Positions 44,835-55,859 of a stretch of 64,000 nucleotides of DNA are shown one piece after another; the first letter of the stretch is position 1, and every line of letters starts with the position of its first letter. The notes under the pieces were generated by a model. That model ran no database searches and was not told the DNA's origin. It saw nothing but the letters and a program-made list of their open reading frames with translations. Source of the DNA: Picochlorum sp. 'celeri' (lineage: Eukaryota > Chlorophyta > Trebouxiophyceae); NCBI GenBank assembly GCA_010909725.1, contig JAACMV010000011.1, positions 62,001 through 126,000 of the forward strand, written 5' to 3'. A program made the position numbers and the translations under genes.

Positions 44835-47800
44835 ATGGAATCGTTGGATCTGAAGAAGATGACTGGGCAGGATACCCAATTTAATGTGAAAGTAGAGGCA
44901 CGGACGAGGACAAGGGCATGTTCCGGTCGACAGAAGGCGAGCGGGAACCCAGAGCCCAGTCTCCCGAGCTCGAGCGAGGTTTCTGGTCAGGTGAAAAGGA
45001 TTGGGAAACAACTTTTGGGAATGTCAAAGTCTGCGGTTATGAAAAAGGATAATAGTATCGGTCTGATTCGAACATTGGCAGGGTTGCTCCGGTCGAGTTC
45101 CCAACGGTCTACAGAGGTGAAGCGGGCCATGGGTGATTTTGTCAAGTTTTTGGGTGTTTCGGACATTCTCAAGCATCGAGATAGAGAGGTGAAGCTCTAT
45201 GTATCAGTCTGTAGTGTGCATGTGCTGAGATTGCATGCTCCTGATACTCCGTTCAGTGATGAGACGTTGGCATTGGTGTTTCATGTGTTTATCAATGCGA
45301 TCAAGGGGTTGAGCGATATTGCGTCTCCTTTCTTCGACGATTCTCTGGACTTATTAAAGATAGCGGCAAAGATCAAGTGCTGTCTGTTAATGCTTGATCT
45401 AGAGCAGGCTGATTCCTTGTTGTTGGAATTGTGCAGCACCATGTTTGGGGTTGTGAATAGTGACAATTATGAGGAGATTGTGGAGCCAGCGCTAGATTTG
45501 GTTTCTAATTTGGTGGATGAAAGTGATATGATATCGCAATCCTTGCTGGATTGTATTCTGGGGAATTTAGCGCCATCTTGTCTGGGCCCAGAAGGTGAAG
45601 AAGTGTCACAGAGTGCACAGATGTTTGCATGGGGGCTTTTAAAGAGATCGAGAGAATCGATGCAGCCACACGTGCAGAGGTTTCTGACGCAACTGTTGGA
45701 TGGGGTGAGGACTGATAGCGATCTCGTCGGAAACCCGAGTCAATTGGTTCTAAGGGTTCATGAGGCATCACCACAGATAATGCTTCCTGTGATGCCGCAC
45801 CTTCAGCCAAGTTTGCATGTCGAGTCTGAAGAACGGCGGTTAGATGGGGTGGATCTGATTTGTAAATTACTGACCCAGGATAAAGCAAATCATTTGACGT
45901 CGGATTATCCTCAACTTGTGGAAGCTGTTTTGGGACGTTTGAATGACAGGTCTACATCGGTTCGACTGCGTGTGCTTCAGCATGCCCATGGTCTCGTATC
46001 AAGTTTACCGTTATTTCATCAGAAGAGTGCAGTTGTACGGGGAGCTGTGCAACGCCTGCAAGATCCGGATGAAAAGGTGCGACTGGCAGCAGCTGTGGCG
46101 TTTTGCAATATAGCTGGAGAATATCCACAGATGGTGGAAGATGGCTCGTCGTATGACGCCTTGGTCAGTCGTCTGTGGGATAAAAAGATATCTGTGAGGA
46201 AAAAGGTAGCTTCTTGTATTGGAAAGCTCATCAAACAGTGGAGCGCAGCCAGTGAGGATAGTGAAGCATATTCTGTGGGTAATAATAAGAAGAGGTTGAT
46301 CGAGTTTATCGTCGGACTCTGCAAATTAACAAAGACCGCTGACCCAGAGCTTTCTGCATTTATCGAAGATAATGTCTTCAAAAATGGTGTGTTATCAGCA
46401 CAATTTGCCCCATCCAAGGCATCTTTGTGGTGGGCAGTGTTGTGGTCTGAAACCCAGGAGCAGGGAAAACAATCAATCATAGATTTGTTGAAAAGCAAAT
46501 GCACACTCCAGGAAAATATGACTGCTTTGCTGAATCTTCGGCTCGAATCAAAGGCAGAAAGAACGACGCGTACATCGATTCATGGCTTGTCTCATGTGGG
46601 AGACACGTCTGCTGAGATGATGCCTCCAAAGATGACTGCAGCAGAACGGCTTGCTCGGAAAGTCAAACAGACAGCATCCTCACTGAAACATCTCCAGAAG
46701 CCAGAGGAATCTCTAGAGAAAATATTTGGTATGAAAGACAATAATATCTTTAGGAATCTTGGTACCATGGCAACTCTTGGGACTAATTTTGCAACAGCTG
46801 CAGCAGCAGCAAAAGAGCTGCAGTCAAGGCTGGGAAGCAGGGGTCCAACAGCTGAATTGGGCCAAGCGCTCTCTGCTCGAATGTGCCCTACTTTGATTTC
46901 TCCTGATGTTCTGAATGCATCTTTGAAGCAAGCATCTGAAAGTAGCAAAGGTATGGTATTGCAATGGAATGTCGAATGCATCATTGCGGCTTTTTTTACA
47001 TTGATTTTGTATTGCTGCAGAATATACATTTGTGCTGGAACTGTCAAGAGCAGAGCCACGCATTTTTGTAGGATGTTTTGATACTTTGAAAGAGATGCTT
47101 ACGGGTGATGACGAATTAGCGGCCTGCCTTGCAGCAGAAGTGCTTGCCAATGCTGGAAAGTTCATCTTTACCTCTGATCAGGTCATTCTGAGTCAACCAG
47201 CTGTAGAGAAGCTTGTGGCACTTTGCAACTGCGGCAGACCAAAAGCAAGTAAATTTGCCTGCCAATCTTTGATGTATGCGACTCGATTCCATGAGGATCG
47301 TAGTGACATTTTAGACGGTGTATTCAAAGTATCATTAAGTGCCCTCAAGAGCCATGATATCTTTGATGATCACTCCATGCTCCTCTCACACATGAAGGTC
47401 ATTAGTACGATATCAAGAATGGACTTGCCGACTCTGGAGCTTTATGCATCAACAATATATCAACTTGTGATGCACAAATTCATGAAAATAGACCTCTCTA
47501 GGTGAGTGAATATGTCAAAGTGAGTGAATATAGTTGCTGTTTTGATTGAACAAATGTCTGCATTTTTGCAGTGGAAAGCCATTGTCCAAGTCATCTAGCG
47601 ACGAGCCCTCGTGGGGAAGACCGAGCCAAGATATAGAGATTAAAGCAGAACTGATAAAGACCTTGAGCCAAGCTCTCGTTCCTCTTGTATGGACCAAAGA
47701 GCCGGCACCAATCGTGGTCAATGTGGTCAAACAGTTCAGCGAGGACTTGCAAGATTTAACAGATATGGATACCTCTGCCCCTCAGTTTGAAATGTTCAAA

Positions 47801-49081
47801 TGGAAGCTTAGACGAGTACATTGGTCAACATCTGAATCTTGTCCTGAAAATACTCTGGCGATGGATCCAGCGGAATATTCCGAGGAGGAAAAGCTTGCCA
47901 TCGAAAAGCAGCACGCTGATGCGTCTCCTGATGCTGGCTGGATCAGGCTTGCAGCAGCAAAAGCCCTTTTTAGACTCTTCAGAGTTTATGACGGAATGCT
48001 TAGTGGTAATGATTATCTCACATTAGGTCTGGCTTGTCAAGACTCGATTGTAGAGGTTAGGCAGGCGCTGCTGAAAAAGATTGAGTCAACAGTGGACTAT
48101 TTCCAGCACCATGGTTCAACATCTGGCAGAGGTGCTCGACAGAGGTGTGCAAAAATGACTGCACTATATGCGCTCTATGGAGCAGATCCATATGAGCCGA
48201 ATGTTAAAGCAGCATTCACACAGCTGCGGAAATATGTGGTGAAGAGACGAGCAATCCTGCAAAAGATATCGCTCAAGAGAGCCACCTCTGGTGACTCTGG
48301 GACAATGGTGGATGAAATGCCCGAGTTTTCACTCATCTTTCTCGTATACTTTATGGCACACCACCCCGACTATGATGCTGAGGCTATGACACAAATAACC
48401 GCTGGAGATGAGCTCATGGCCCTGTTCAAGGACTCGCTACAAATGTTTCTTGAAGCATTGGTGATACCACAATCATCCCGGCAGAAAGACAAGGAGTCTC
48501 TGACAGCAGAGCTCAAGAACAACGCTGGTGTTGCATTGAAGATTCTACGCCAGCTCAAATTCTGCAATATCCTTGACGTAGCGAATGAAGACATCGACGC
48601 CGAAGCCAGCCTGAATGCTCGCCAAATTTGTGATATTGGGCTATCCCTCACCAAGGGACTTCTTCATGAAGTCAGTCCGATACCAGGAGCGACGCCTTCG
48701 AAATTTTCAGGACCTCTCTCCCTACCAAAAAAATATTTCAGCCCAAGAAAGCTGACTGCGGAAGACAAGAGGATTGATGGATCTGATTTGCCCCCACAAC
48801 TGAAAATGCCCAAGTTGAGGGACTTGTTCTCAGATGCCTGTGGTTTTAGGATGAGATTCAAGGGGCAAAAAGCTAGAAAGAAACGCGCCGCCAAGGAAGA
48901 AATCGTAGAACAAACAAAAAAGAGAAAACAGGAAGCGATCAACACCCTGGCAGACAAGGAGAAGGAGAAAGAGAAGCCCAAAGATCCCGATGCAGAGGCA
49001 CCCTTGAAACTGTATCAAAAACCAAAAGACTCACTTGATGACTTCTTCTCTTCAGATGAAGACGCTGATATGAGTTCATAA
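44835..49081 (+). CDS. PDS5: PDS5 cohesin-associated HEAT-repeat protein; three exons
   Basis: Regulates cohesin release and maintenance of sister-chromatid cohesion with WAPL. Exons 44835-46950, 47021-47501 and 47572-49081, both introns 70 nt, GT-AG; joins read SSK-EYTFVLELSRAEPRIF and DLS-SGKPLSK, giving 1368 aa. HEAT repeats run through almost the whole protein; the N-terminal block ILKHRDREVKLYVSVCSVHVLRLHAPDTPFSDE, GLSDIASPFFDDS and ILDCILGNL-like LLDCILGNLAP are PDS5 signatures. The last 150 residues are basic and disordered (RKKRAAKEE) and end DDFFSSDEDADMSS, resembling chromatin-binding tails. The second intron starts with a duplicated 5' splice site. A TGTAA lies 15 bp after the stop. 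Confidence 0.9.
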
Positions 49082-49114
49082 AAGTAGTAATACCATGTAA
49101 ATCTATCCATTTAA

Positions 49115-50368
49115 ATGGAAGATGACGCGACTGAGCGTTTACGACAGTGGTGTGTTGAACAAGGGGGCAACGTCCACAGAGACATTTGCGTAACCAGACT
49201 ATCTTCGGCTGCATACAGAGGCATTGTGGCTGTAAAGGATATAAAAAGCAACGATATACTTGTTTCTATCCCTGCCTCCATCCTCATTGGAAAAGAATCA
49301 GCATTGCGCGATGCAGAAGTAGCAGCTCTCACAGGGCATGCGGCATGTGTGACCGATGCCCAACTTGTGGCCATCCATTTGCTACGAGAATGCTCGAAAG
49401 GATCCCAATCATTCTGGTATCCTTATATAAAGACGCTACCACGGTCCTACACGACAGCCTGCAGCCTCACTGATGATGAAATATCCCAGTTGCAAGTTCC
49501 AGTTGCTCAAAGAGCCATATTTTCAGCCAAGGAGGAGGCCGTCTCCTCCTACAAGTTGGGGTATGCGATCCTCAGTAAGATAAAGGGTATGGATAAGAAA
49601 TTCAAGACCCTGAAGGCATGGACTTGGGCGCTTTCGACTTTGAGTTCAAGGACAATGTACATGGAAGGAGATACAGTTGGGGTCCTCACACCATATGGAG
49701 ATCTACACAATTATGGATGCCCTCCTCCTCCATTCACGTTAAACATCGGTGATTTGAAAACTAGGGAACCATCAGAAGACTATGCATTGCACGGCGACGG
49801 CTATTTTGATGCAAGTAAGAGCATGTACTGCCTTTGCACAAGGAGTGCGCTCACGCAAGGACAAGAAGTTCTCTTGTGCTATGGCAGGCACACGAATTTA
49901 CATCTACTTGAGTACTATGGTTTCTGCTTGGAGGATAATCCACACGATACGGCACCATTACCGATCGACTATTTCTGTGACACTGTCCAGCAACAGCTCT
50001 CCTGCCTGGGGGTGGCTGATACTGATGTGTACATTGCCTATAATGGGAATCCATCGTTTGAACTGATGCGAGCTCTTCGACTAGCATCTCTCAACTCGTC
50101 AGAAAGGAAGAAATATGCTTTCAAAGTGCTGAACGACGAGGCAGTGGACAGTGTCAGTGAGAAGAAAGCATATCAATTCTTGGAACAAGCCCTCAACCGT
50201 GTTTTGGACCAGTCCACCATGACAAGCATTGAACATGACATGCAGCTCCTGGAGAATCCTGATGTCACTGAGGGACTGCGTGTTGTCATCCAATACAGAC
50301 TCGGCTATAAAAGAATCCTCTGGAAGTGCCTTGATCTCTTGCATGCCTGCATTGCAGATTCAGAATGA
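49115..50368 (+). CDS. SET-domain protein methyltransferase, Rubisco LSMT/SETD3/SDG40 type
   Basis: A 417-residue lysine (or histidine) protein methyltransferase of the split-SET type. Residues about 5-250 form the SET region: AAYRGIVAVKDIKSNDILVSIP at the start, a helical iSET insert (SLTDDEISQLQVP to WTWALSTLSSRTMYM), then TPYGDLHNYGCPPPP, YALHGDGYFDASKSMYCLCTRSALTQGQEVLLCYGRHTNLHLLEYYGF. The usual N-H in the SAM-binding motif appears as N-Y in DLHNYG; the catalytic-tyrosine region CYG..TN is intact. The C-terminal half is the Rubis-subs-bind helical domain. No transit peptide, so a cytosolic or nuclear target is inferred. Begins 34 bp after PDS5. Confidence 0.85.
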   Translation: MEDDATERLRQWCVEQGGNVHRDICVTRLSSAAYRGIVAVKDIKSNDILVSIPASILIGKESALRDAEVAALTGHAACVTDAQLVAIHLLRECSKGSQSFWYPYIKTLPRSYTTACSLTDDEISQLQVPVAQRAIFSAKEEAVSSYKLGYAILSKIKGMDKKFKTLKAWTWALSTLSSRTMYMEGDTVGVLTPYGDLHNYGCPPPPFTLNIGDLKTREPSEDYALHGDGYFDASKSMYCLCTRSALTQGQEVLLCYGRHTNLHLLEYYGFCLEDNPHDTAPLPIDYFCDTVQQQLSCLGVADTDVYIAYNGNPSFELMRALRLASLNSSERKKYAFKVLNDEAVDSVSEKKAYQFLEQALNRVLDQSTMTSIEHDMQLLENPDVTEGLRVVIQYRLGYKRILWKCLDLLHACIADSE

Positions 50369-50450
50369 AGGCATGAGTGGGCCAATATCCGTCCATCCTG
50401 CATGCATCCTGATGAATATTTGTATATTTAAATTGTAAAAGAGTACCATC

Positions 50451-52340
50451 ATGGGATCAAGTTCTCCTGTGAAGGCGCTCTTTGTCGGAGATGTAAATGG
50501 AAACTTTAATGCTTTATTTACGCGGGTTGCAAAAGTGCATGCATCGCATGGTCCATTTGACGTCCTATTTTGTGTTGGAAGATTTTTTGAGCCATCTTTA
50601 GAGGGGGCTGATGACGCCGAGTATGCCGGTCAGTTGGAGGCCTACTTGGAAGGGAGCAAGGTAGCTCCTGTTCCCACCTACTTCATCGGTGGTTTTGGTC
50701 ACGGGAGTCGATATATGATTGACAAGCTATCTCAGAACCCATCATGTGCGATTCATTACTTGGGAAGAGGAGGGTTAGCGACGATCAAAGGCCTGCAGGT
50801 TGCTTTTCTTGATGGGGTGTACAATGCAGCAGCATATGGGTCTGATGAGGATAGTCACATGTATTATTCAAAGGCAGCGGTAGAGAAAGTGAAGAAAGCA
50901 ATCATGGGGATGGAGGGCGATTTGGATGTGTTGTTGACGAATGATTGGCCGGAGGGTGTCACGAGAGGAGTTGGAGGAGCAGGCAAGGATGTCATTTCCT
51001 CTCACCTGTCAGGTCCTGTGGCTGATTTGGCGCTGCTTGCACGCCCTCGGTACCACGTTGCGGGGACCAACACAAAACATTTCGCTAGAGTTCCTTATAT
51101 AAATGAGGATAAAGGGACGGGAAGGCATATCACTCGATTTTTAGGCATGGGACATGTGGGCAATGCTGAGAAGCAAAAATGGATTCAAGCATTAGGACTG
51201 GTTCCTTGTGAACAGATGGAGCCTGATCAGTTTAAAGCGATCCCACCAGAGTCTACAAAATGTCCCTATTCAGGGTTTCATGCGAGGAAGAGAGATGCGG
51301 ATGAGAGATCCTCCCAAGGAGAGCAACCATGGAGATGGCAAGATGCTACAAAGAAGCAGAAATTGCCCGTGGCTGCCCCTTCTCTGGGTCGCCAAGATGT
51401 TGTGAAGGATAGATCAAAGACAATATTTGTGAGGAATGTTCCTTTTGCAGCTACAGAAGAGGAATTAATAGCATACTTTTCAACTGCAGGCAAGGTTGTT
51501 GATGTTGTTAGAAAAGCCAACACTGATGGGAAACTGAATACGTACTGTCATATACAATTTTCAACGAAAGAGGAAATGGATAAAGCATGTCAATTAAATG
51601 AACAAGAATTGATGGGAAGGCAACTCTTTATTGAGCCTGCAGCTTTGCAAAAGAGGAAACGGGATGCTGCTCCAGTGGAAGGGTGCTGGTTCTGTCTGTC
51701 AAATCCGAATGCGGATGTAAATCTAGTCTGCAGCATTGGTCAAGAACTATATGTTGCATTAGATAAAGGAGCTATAACAAAATCGCATGTTTTACTGGTT
51801 CCAGTAGAGCATCATGCATGTTCGTTGGACCTTCCCACGTCAGCCGTGGATGAGATGGCACGGTATCTATCGGCACTCTCTAGTTTTTTCGCATCGCAGG
51901 GCAAGGCAATGGTCGGATTCGAACGTTTTATGAGGCTTAGGAAAAGCGGCGGAAACCATTGCCACATAAATATCGTCGGTTTGCCCCTCAAGGATGCAGA
52001 CGATGCACGACAGGCATTTGTGGATGCAGGCAGAAAGCTAGGGCACACATTTACACCAATTGGAAAAGCCGATATGCAGACAACTATCGATACAATGAAA
52101 GATATAGTCGGTGAAGGAGAGTACTTTTGCGCCATCTTGCCAGATGGGTCAAGACTGATCCACCCAATTGCATATGGAGAGAGACATCCTTTGAGTTTTG
52201 GCAGAGAAGTCCTCGCATCTTTGGCAAAGGTGCCAGAGCGCGCTGATTGGAAGCTCTGTAAAGTATCAGAACAAGAGGAAGTAGAAAATACTGAAGAATT
52301 CAAAACAAAGTTCAAACCATATGATATCATGTTTGAATGA
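50451..52340 (+). CDS. CWF19L1/Drn1-like protein with an RRM
   Basis: A 629-residue protein linked to lariat-intron debranching/late spliceosome. The N-terminal domain (about 5-260) resembles the Dbr1-like metallophosphatase fold of the CWF19L1 family (KALFVGDVNGNFNALF, FIGGFGHGSRYM, YLGRGGLATIKGLQVAFLDG, LLTNDWPEGV) but lacks a complete metal-binding set, as in the family. A C-x8-C-like element KCPYSGFHARKR sits near 275. An RRM (about 322-396) has RNP2 TIFVRNVP and RNP1-like TYCHIQFS. Then CwfJ-C domains (410-625): GCWFCLSNPN, HVLLVPVEHHACSLDL and the HIT-like GGNHCHINIVG. Plant members carry a CCCH zinc finger. Intron-free. Confidence 0.85.
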   Translation: MGSSSPVKALFVGDVNGNFNALFTRVAKVHASHGPFDVLFCVGRFFEPSLEGADDAEYAGQLEAYLEGSKVAPVPTYFIGGFGHGSRYMIDKLSQNPSCAIHYLGRGGLATIKGLQVAFLDGVYNAAAYGSDEDSHMYYSKAAVEKVKKAIMGMEGDLDVLLTNDWPEGVTRGVGGAGKDVISSHLSGPVADLALLARPRYHVAGTNTKHFARVPYINEDKGTGRHITRFLGMGHVGNAEKQKWIQALGLVPCEQMEPDQFKAIPPESTKCPYSGFHARKRDADERSSQGEQPWRWQDATKKQKLPVAAPSLGRQDVVKDRSKTIFVRNVPFAATEEELIAYFSTAGKVVDVVRKANTDGKLNTYCHIQFSTKEEMDKACQLNEQELMGRQLFIEPAALQKRKRDAAPVEGCWFCLSNPNADVNLVCSIGQELYVALDKGAITKSHVLLVPVEHHACSLDLPTSAVDEMARYLSALSSFFASQGKAMVGFERFMRLRKSGGNHCHINIVGLPLKDADDARQAFVDAGRKLGHTFTPIGKADMQTTIDTMKDIVGEGEYFCAILPDGSRLIHPIAYGERHPLSFGREVLASLAKVPERADWKLCKVSEQEEVENTEEFKTKFKPYDIMFE

Positions 52341-52543
52341 AGCAAAAGATGATGTATCACTCACATTACATGAGAACAGTATATATAGCAGATACTATGC
52401 CATGTGAAAAAAAATTGAAAAAAAACCCTCCACACCTTTTGTGATACCAGGATCCTTATTCTGGACAACATCTGCACTGAATCCCATGCAAAACAACGGA
52501 TCCCCTCCATAAAAAAATAAACTGTTACTTCCGAAAGATTCTT

Positions 52544-53476
52544 TTATTTTTTAGAAAACTTATCGAACTTTGCGGTTAAGACTCTACCTTCCACCACGCG
52601 CCCATGCAAATTAGAAATGACACTTTGAGCATCCTCTGGACTTGACAGCACCACGACCCCGTACCCCTTTGATAAGCCAGTCACAGTAGTCACAATATCA
52701 GCCCTTATGACTGGACCTCGTGCGAATTCCCTCACCATATCTTTCAGATCCTGCCAAGCCATCTTATATGGGAGGCCATGGATTACAACCTGATTACTCT
52801 CTGCACCTTGCTGCTGATATCCATCATCAAGCCTCTGACTTCTTGGAGCCACCGTGTACGCCTCCTCTCTATCCTCCCGAACAACAATGGCGTTGCCCCG
52901 CAGCATCGAATTGGAAAGCATAGAAATGGCTCGAAGAGCCTCGGATGGCGAGGCGAATTCCACGATGCCACATCCTTTGGATGTCCCATCCTCATGCTCC
53001 AACACAGCAGCATGCACAACATTCCCAGCCCCCCTGAAATGATCTTTCAAATCCTTCCACGTCACATCTCCCGCCAGATTTCCCACCCAGACCTTTTTTC
53101 CAAGAACAACGCCCGCAGTTGGCCGCCCAGCCAGAACCTGATCCACTTCTCCATACGCCTTCCTCCCAGAGGGGCCTTCATGACCCTTGAGCTCAAAGTC
53201 CTCCCTGTCTTCTCGAACAAATACTTGCCTCCCATCTAGCATACTATGATTCAATGTCTCAATCGCAATTTTGGCAGATTCAGCATTCTCAAACTCCACA
53301 ATCCCACATCCCTTACTCCGCATGCCTCCATCACGAAGCACATCGGCAAACCGAACCTCCCCCACTGCTGAAAAATGATCCTTCAGATCCTGCCAAGTGG
53401 TTTTCCACGCCAAATTACCCACATAAACCCTTCGAGCAACTTTAATAGACTCCTCTTCTTGATGCTGGTCACTCAT
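52544..53476 (-). CDS. Triple-RRM RNA-binding protein, hnRNP M/Gbp2-like
   Basis: A 310-residue protein with three RNA-recognition motifs and little else. RRM1 (about 14-88): RVYVGNLAWKTTWQDLKDHF and KGCGIVEFEN. RRM2 (about 126-200): KVWVGNLAGDVTWKDLKDHF and KGCGIVEFAS. RRM3 (about 228-305): QVVIHGLPYKMAWQDLKDMV and KGYGVVVLSS, where aromatic RNP1 positions are weaker. The [TA]W.DLKD helix is shared by all three and is characteristic of the Gbp2/Hrb1/hnRNP M group and of trypanosomatid and algal relatives, which handle mRNA export or splicing. The ATG chosen (MSDQHQEEES) is the first in frame. Confidence 0.88.
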   Translation of the reverse strand: MSDQHQEEESIKVARRVYVGNLAWKTTWQDLKDHFSAVGEVRFADVLRDGGMRSKGCGIVEFENAESAKIAIETLNHSMLDGRQVFVREDREDFELKGHEGPSGRKAYGEVDQVLAGRPTAGVVLGKKVWVGNLAGDVTWKDLKDHFRGAGNVVHAAVLEHEDGTSKGCGIVEFASPSEALRAISMLSNSMLRGNAIVVREDREEAYTVAPRSQRLDDGYQQQGAESNQVVIHGLPYKMAWQDLKDMVREFARGPVIRADIVTTVTGLSKGYGVVVLSSPEDAQSVISNLHGRVVEGRVLTAKFDKFSKK

Positions 53477-54068
53477 GATGTGTATTTTCGCTGTTGTCCT
53501 TGTCAGACAACACCTCACCACAATGGACAGTCACCTCACCTGATCTCCTGATTCTATATCCTATTTTATCGATTCTAAAATTAATGTCACTATTGCTACA
53601 ATCCCTCTCTCTAGCATACCTCCTTGGCGCACCCAGCAACGCCCTTGCATAATTTTCCATCAACATTTCCGAAACTTTCGTCGACACGTTCCCCGTCATT
53701 AAACCCCTGATTCTTCTGCCAAATAAATACGTTCATATATCAAAAAATACCATGGTGATTTCAAATAATTATAATATTCAGGAATGATTGATAGCGACAA
53801 GACGAGGGTAATCGCATGCCACAGTCCCACAATTGACACTGCACACGAACACGCCTCGAAATTTATCACCAAATGTTTGCAACTATTCAATCTGAATAAA
53901 ATATGAGTGTGAAGGAGACATCCGTGTAGACCTATTCGTCACATTTGCCGGATTCCCATCCGGGGATATGGGAATCAGGAAATCGTGATCTTCTGGTAAG
54001 GGCGCCTTTTTTCTGCAACCGCATCGGTCGACAAGAGGTCACCATTGCCCTTGTCGCGCTCAAAATGG
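53477..54068. other. Intergenic region upstream of the RRM gene
   Basis: About 590 bases. A minus-strand ATG frame (53699-53469, 76 codons) overlaps the RRM start in another frame and could be an upstream ORF in its leader; no family is recognised. The rest is AT-rich around 53730-53790. The 3' end of the FAD oxidase gene lies on the right. Confidence 0.4.
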
Positions 54069-55439
54069 TCATAGGGATGACAGCAGGACGTGATGTGGGT
54101 CCCATGCCTCTCGCAGACGTTTGATGCGTGGCAAATTCTCTCCAAATGCGAGTTTCAATTCTCTCTGGTAGATGTCTGGCTGTTCGGGGTGTCGTTCTAC
54201 AATGTACAGGCCACACGCAAGGTGCTCCATGGACATGAAGCAGTCCTTGGCCCACTGCTGCGCGATTTCTCCGGCGCGTGTATCCGAGGGATCCCATATC
54301 GCAGTGATCACCATGGACCATTCAACTTGGCGTCCTGCAAAGGCTGTAGCGGATGGAGCGACCTTCGCCACGGCACCTCCACAGTGCTGCAGAGCAATGG
54401 TGCATGACTCATTTGGCACATGTTTCAGAGCCCTATCAAGTAGTTCTGTAGATACTGCCAAGGTGTCTGAGGGAAATAGTAAAGAATACACACATGTTGA
54501 TGGTCTTGAATGACGATCCTTTGGAGCTGCGGGCGCAGATGGGACTTGCCCATCTGAAAGGCATGGGAGCTCAAACAATGGACATTGAGAGAGCCCTGGT
54601 GCTCTCGAGTGCCACGGGCCTGCCATGATTTTACTCGCATGTGTAGCTTCTATATGTTCAAGGGAAGATTCTGCATCCTCTGTTGCTCCGACGGCGTACA
54701 TCATAGCCACTGGGACCGATGTGCCAGATGGTGGAACTCCAAGCACAAGAGAGCAGGAGCACGCATGTGGTAACGTTTCCGACTCGGCGATTAGCAACCT
54801 GATGGATTCAAGAGAATATATCGCTCTCATAACATGCAAAGACTGTTGAGGGATGGGCCGCAAGGTAATTTCTGTGACGATTGCCAGGAATGGAGCAGCG
54901 CCTCTGAGGAGCGCAAAGGCATCCCCTTTTGGGTCGTCTGCAGAGCATACAATCGACGCCCCATCGCTCACACGAACTGCGCGAATCTCCTCTATTGCAT
55001 CAAGAGTTAGACCACACGATCGTGTGAGATATCCGATCCCTCCCTGAAGGACGAGACCCATGCCTGGAGTGCCATACACCCCAACAGAGATGGTCGAGTC
55101 ATGTTGGGCGAGACAGCGTAGCACATCTCCAACAATAGCTCCTCCCTGTGCCACCACCACCCGATCTTTGCCATTCCAGGTCACCGCATTCATATATCGA
55201 GATAGATCAAGCATCATGGCTCCAGATGCTGAGCAATGACCGCTGTGGCCTCCTCCTCGCACACAAATTTTCATGCCTGTCGAGCTGGCCATCTTCAGGG
55301 CATGACGAATGTCGTCTTCGGTCCGCGGCTGAACAATCGCCCCGGGCTGAGACCCCGCCGCTCCACCGTGAAAAATCTTGGATAATATTTCCTCATATTC
55401 CTCTGACTGTGGCAGAAAGATTCCTTCTTTCGTCGCCAT
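54069..55439 (-). CDS. FAD-linked oxidase, berberine-bridge-enzyme-like
   Basis: A 456-residue flavoprotein of the PCMH/BBE oxidoreductase group; substrate cannot be predicted. The FAD-binding half shows GAIVQPRTEDDIRHAL, KICVRGGGHSGHCSASGAMMLDLSRYM (His in GGH is the covalent 8-alpha site), VVVAQGGAIVGDVLRCLAQHDSTISVGVYGTPGMGLVLQGGIGYLTRSCGLTLDAI. The second covalent Cys of bicovalent enzymes (G-x-C-x-x-V-G) appears absent. The C-terminal BBE tail is recognised by IYQRELKLAFGENLPRIKRLREAWDPHHVL. No signal peptide. ATG chosen two codons after an in-frame GTG. Complete and intron-free. Confidence 0.85.
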   Translation of the reverse strand: MATKEGIFLPQSEEYEEILSKIFHGGAAGSQPGAIVQPRTEDDIRHALKMASSTGMKICVRGGGHSGHCSASGAMMLDLSRYMNAVTWNGKDRVVVAQGGAIVGDVLRCLAQHDSTISVGVYGTPGMGLVLQGGIGYLTRSCGLTLDAIEEIRAVRVSDGASIVCSADDPKGDAFALLRGAAPFLAIVTEITLRPIPQQSLHVMRAIYSLESIRLLIAESETLPHACSCSLVLGVPPSGTSVPVAMMYAVGATEDAESSLEHIEATHASKIMAGPWHSRAPGLSQCPLFELPCLSDGQVPSAPAAPKDRHSRPSTCVYSLLFPSDTLAVSTELLDRALKHVPNESCTIALQHCGGAVAKVAPSATAFAGRQVEWSMVITAIWDPSDTRAGEIAQQWAKDCFMSMEHLACGLYIVERHPEQPDIYQRELKLAFGENLPRIKRLREAWDPHHVLLSSL

Positions 55440-55859
55440 TGACACATGTTTTTGTAACTTTCACAATCGACACGTCAGCACGACCCATCCTGGTCCAGTC
55501 CGGATGTCACACCTGCTGCTGGTCGCAGTGAGCCCTTTCAAAGGTGCCTGTTCATGGGACTGGATGGTCTATTCGAGCGACAAAATATATATTGGGCTCA
55601 AAGCACCCATCAACGTGTCTCTTGGACCGATTACGATCTGCTACGTGACTACAAATGGCATGTATGTCGATATCATGGGGAATCTATTGGTCATAGCTAC
55701 ATATATCTTATTGTTTGTTTTTTTACATTGCTGATACGCATCAGCATCGGCTGACGTGTTGATTTTTTTCTCTTGGTTGGTCAGCCTTACGCAGACTGCT
55801 CGTGCGATCTCTTGTGCAAAGCTCCATTTGGTAGATTCACGTCCATATAGTGTATAAAA
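55440..55859. promoter_or_regulatory. Divergent intergenic region, FAD oxidase/FZL
   Basis: About 420 bases between divergent start codons, presumed to hold both promoters. AT-rich with T runs near 55715 and 55760. TATAAAA at 55853-55859 abuts the FZL ATG and is too close to serve as that ATG's TATA box. Confidence 0.35.

Noticed and set aside
53469..53699. 76-codon ORF upstream of the RRM gene
   Set aside because: Overlaps the RRM start in another frame and has no recognisable family; possibly an upstream ORF but not supported as a gene.
54069..55439. Bicovalent FAD attachment in the oxidase
   Set aside because: The Cys of the G-x-C-x-x-V-G motif is not visible; only the histidine site is present.
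55853..55859. TATAAAA directly before the FZL start
   Set aside because: It ends at the ATG, so a TATA-driven transcript would begin after the start codon; no good downstream ATG precedes the domain.
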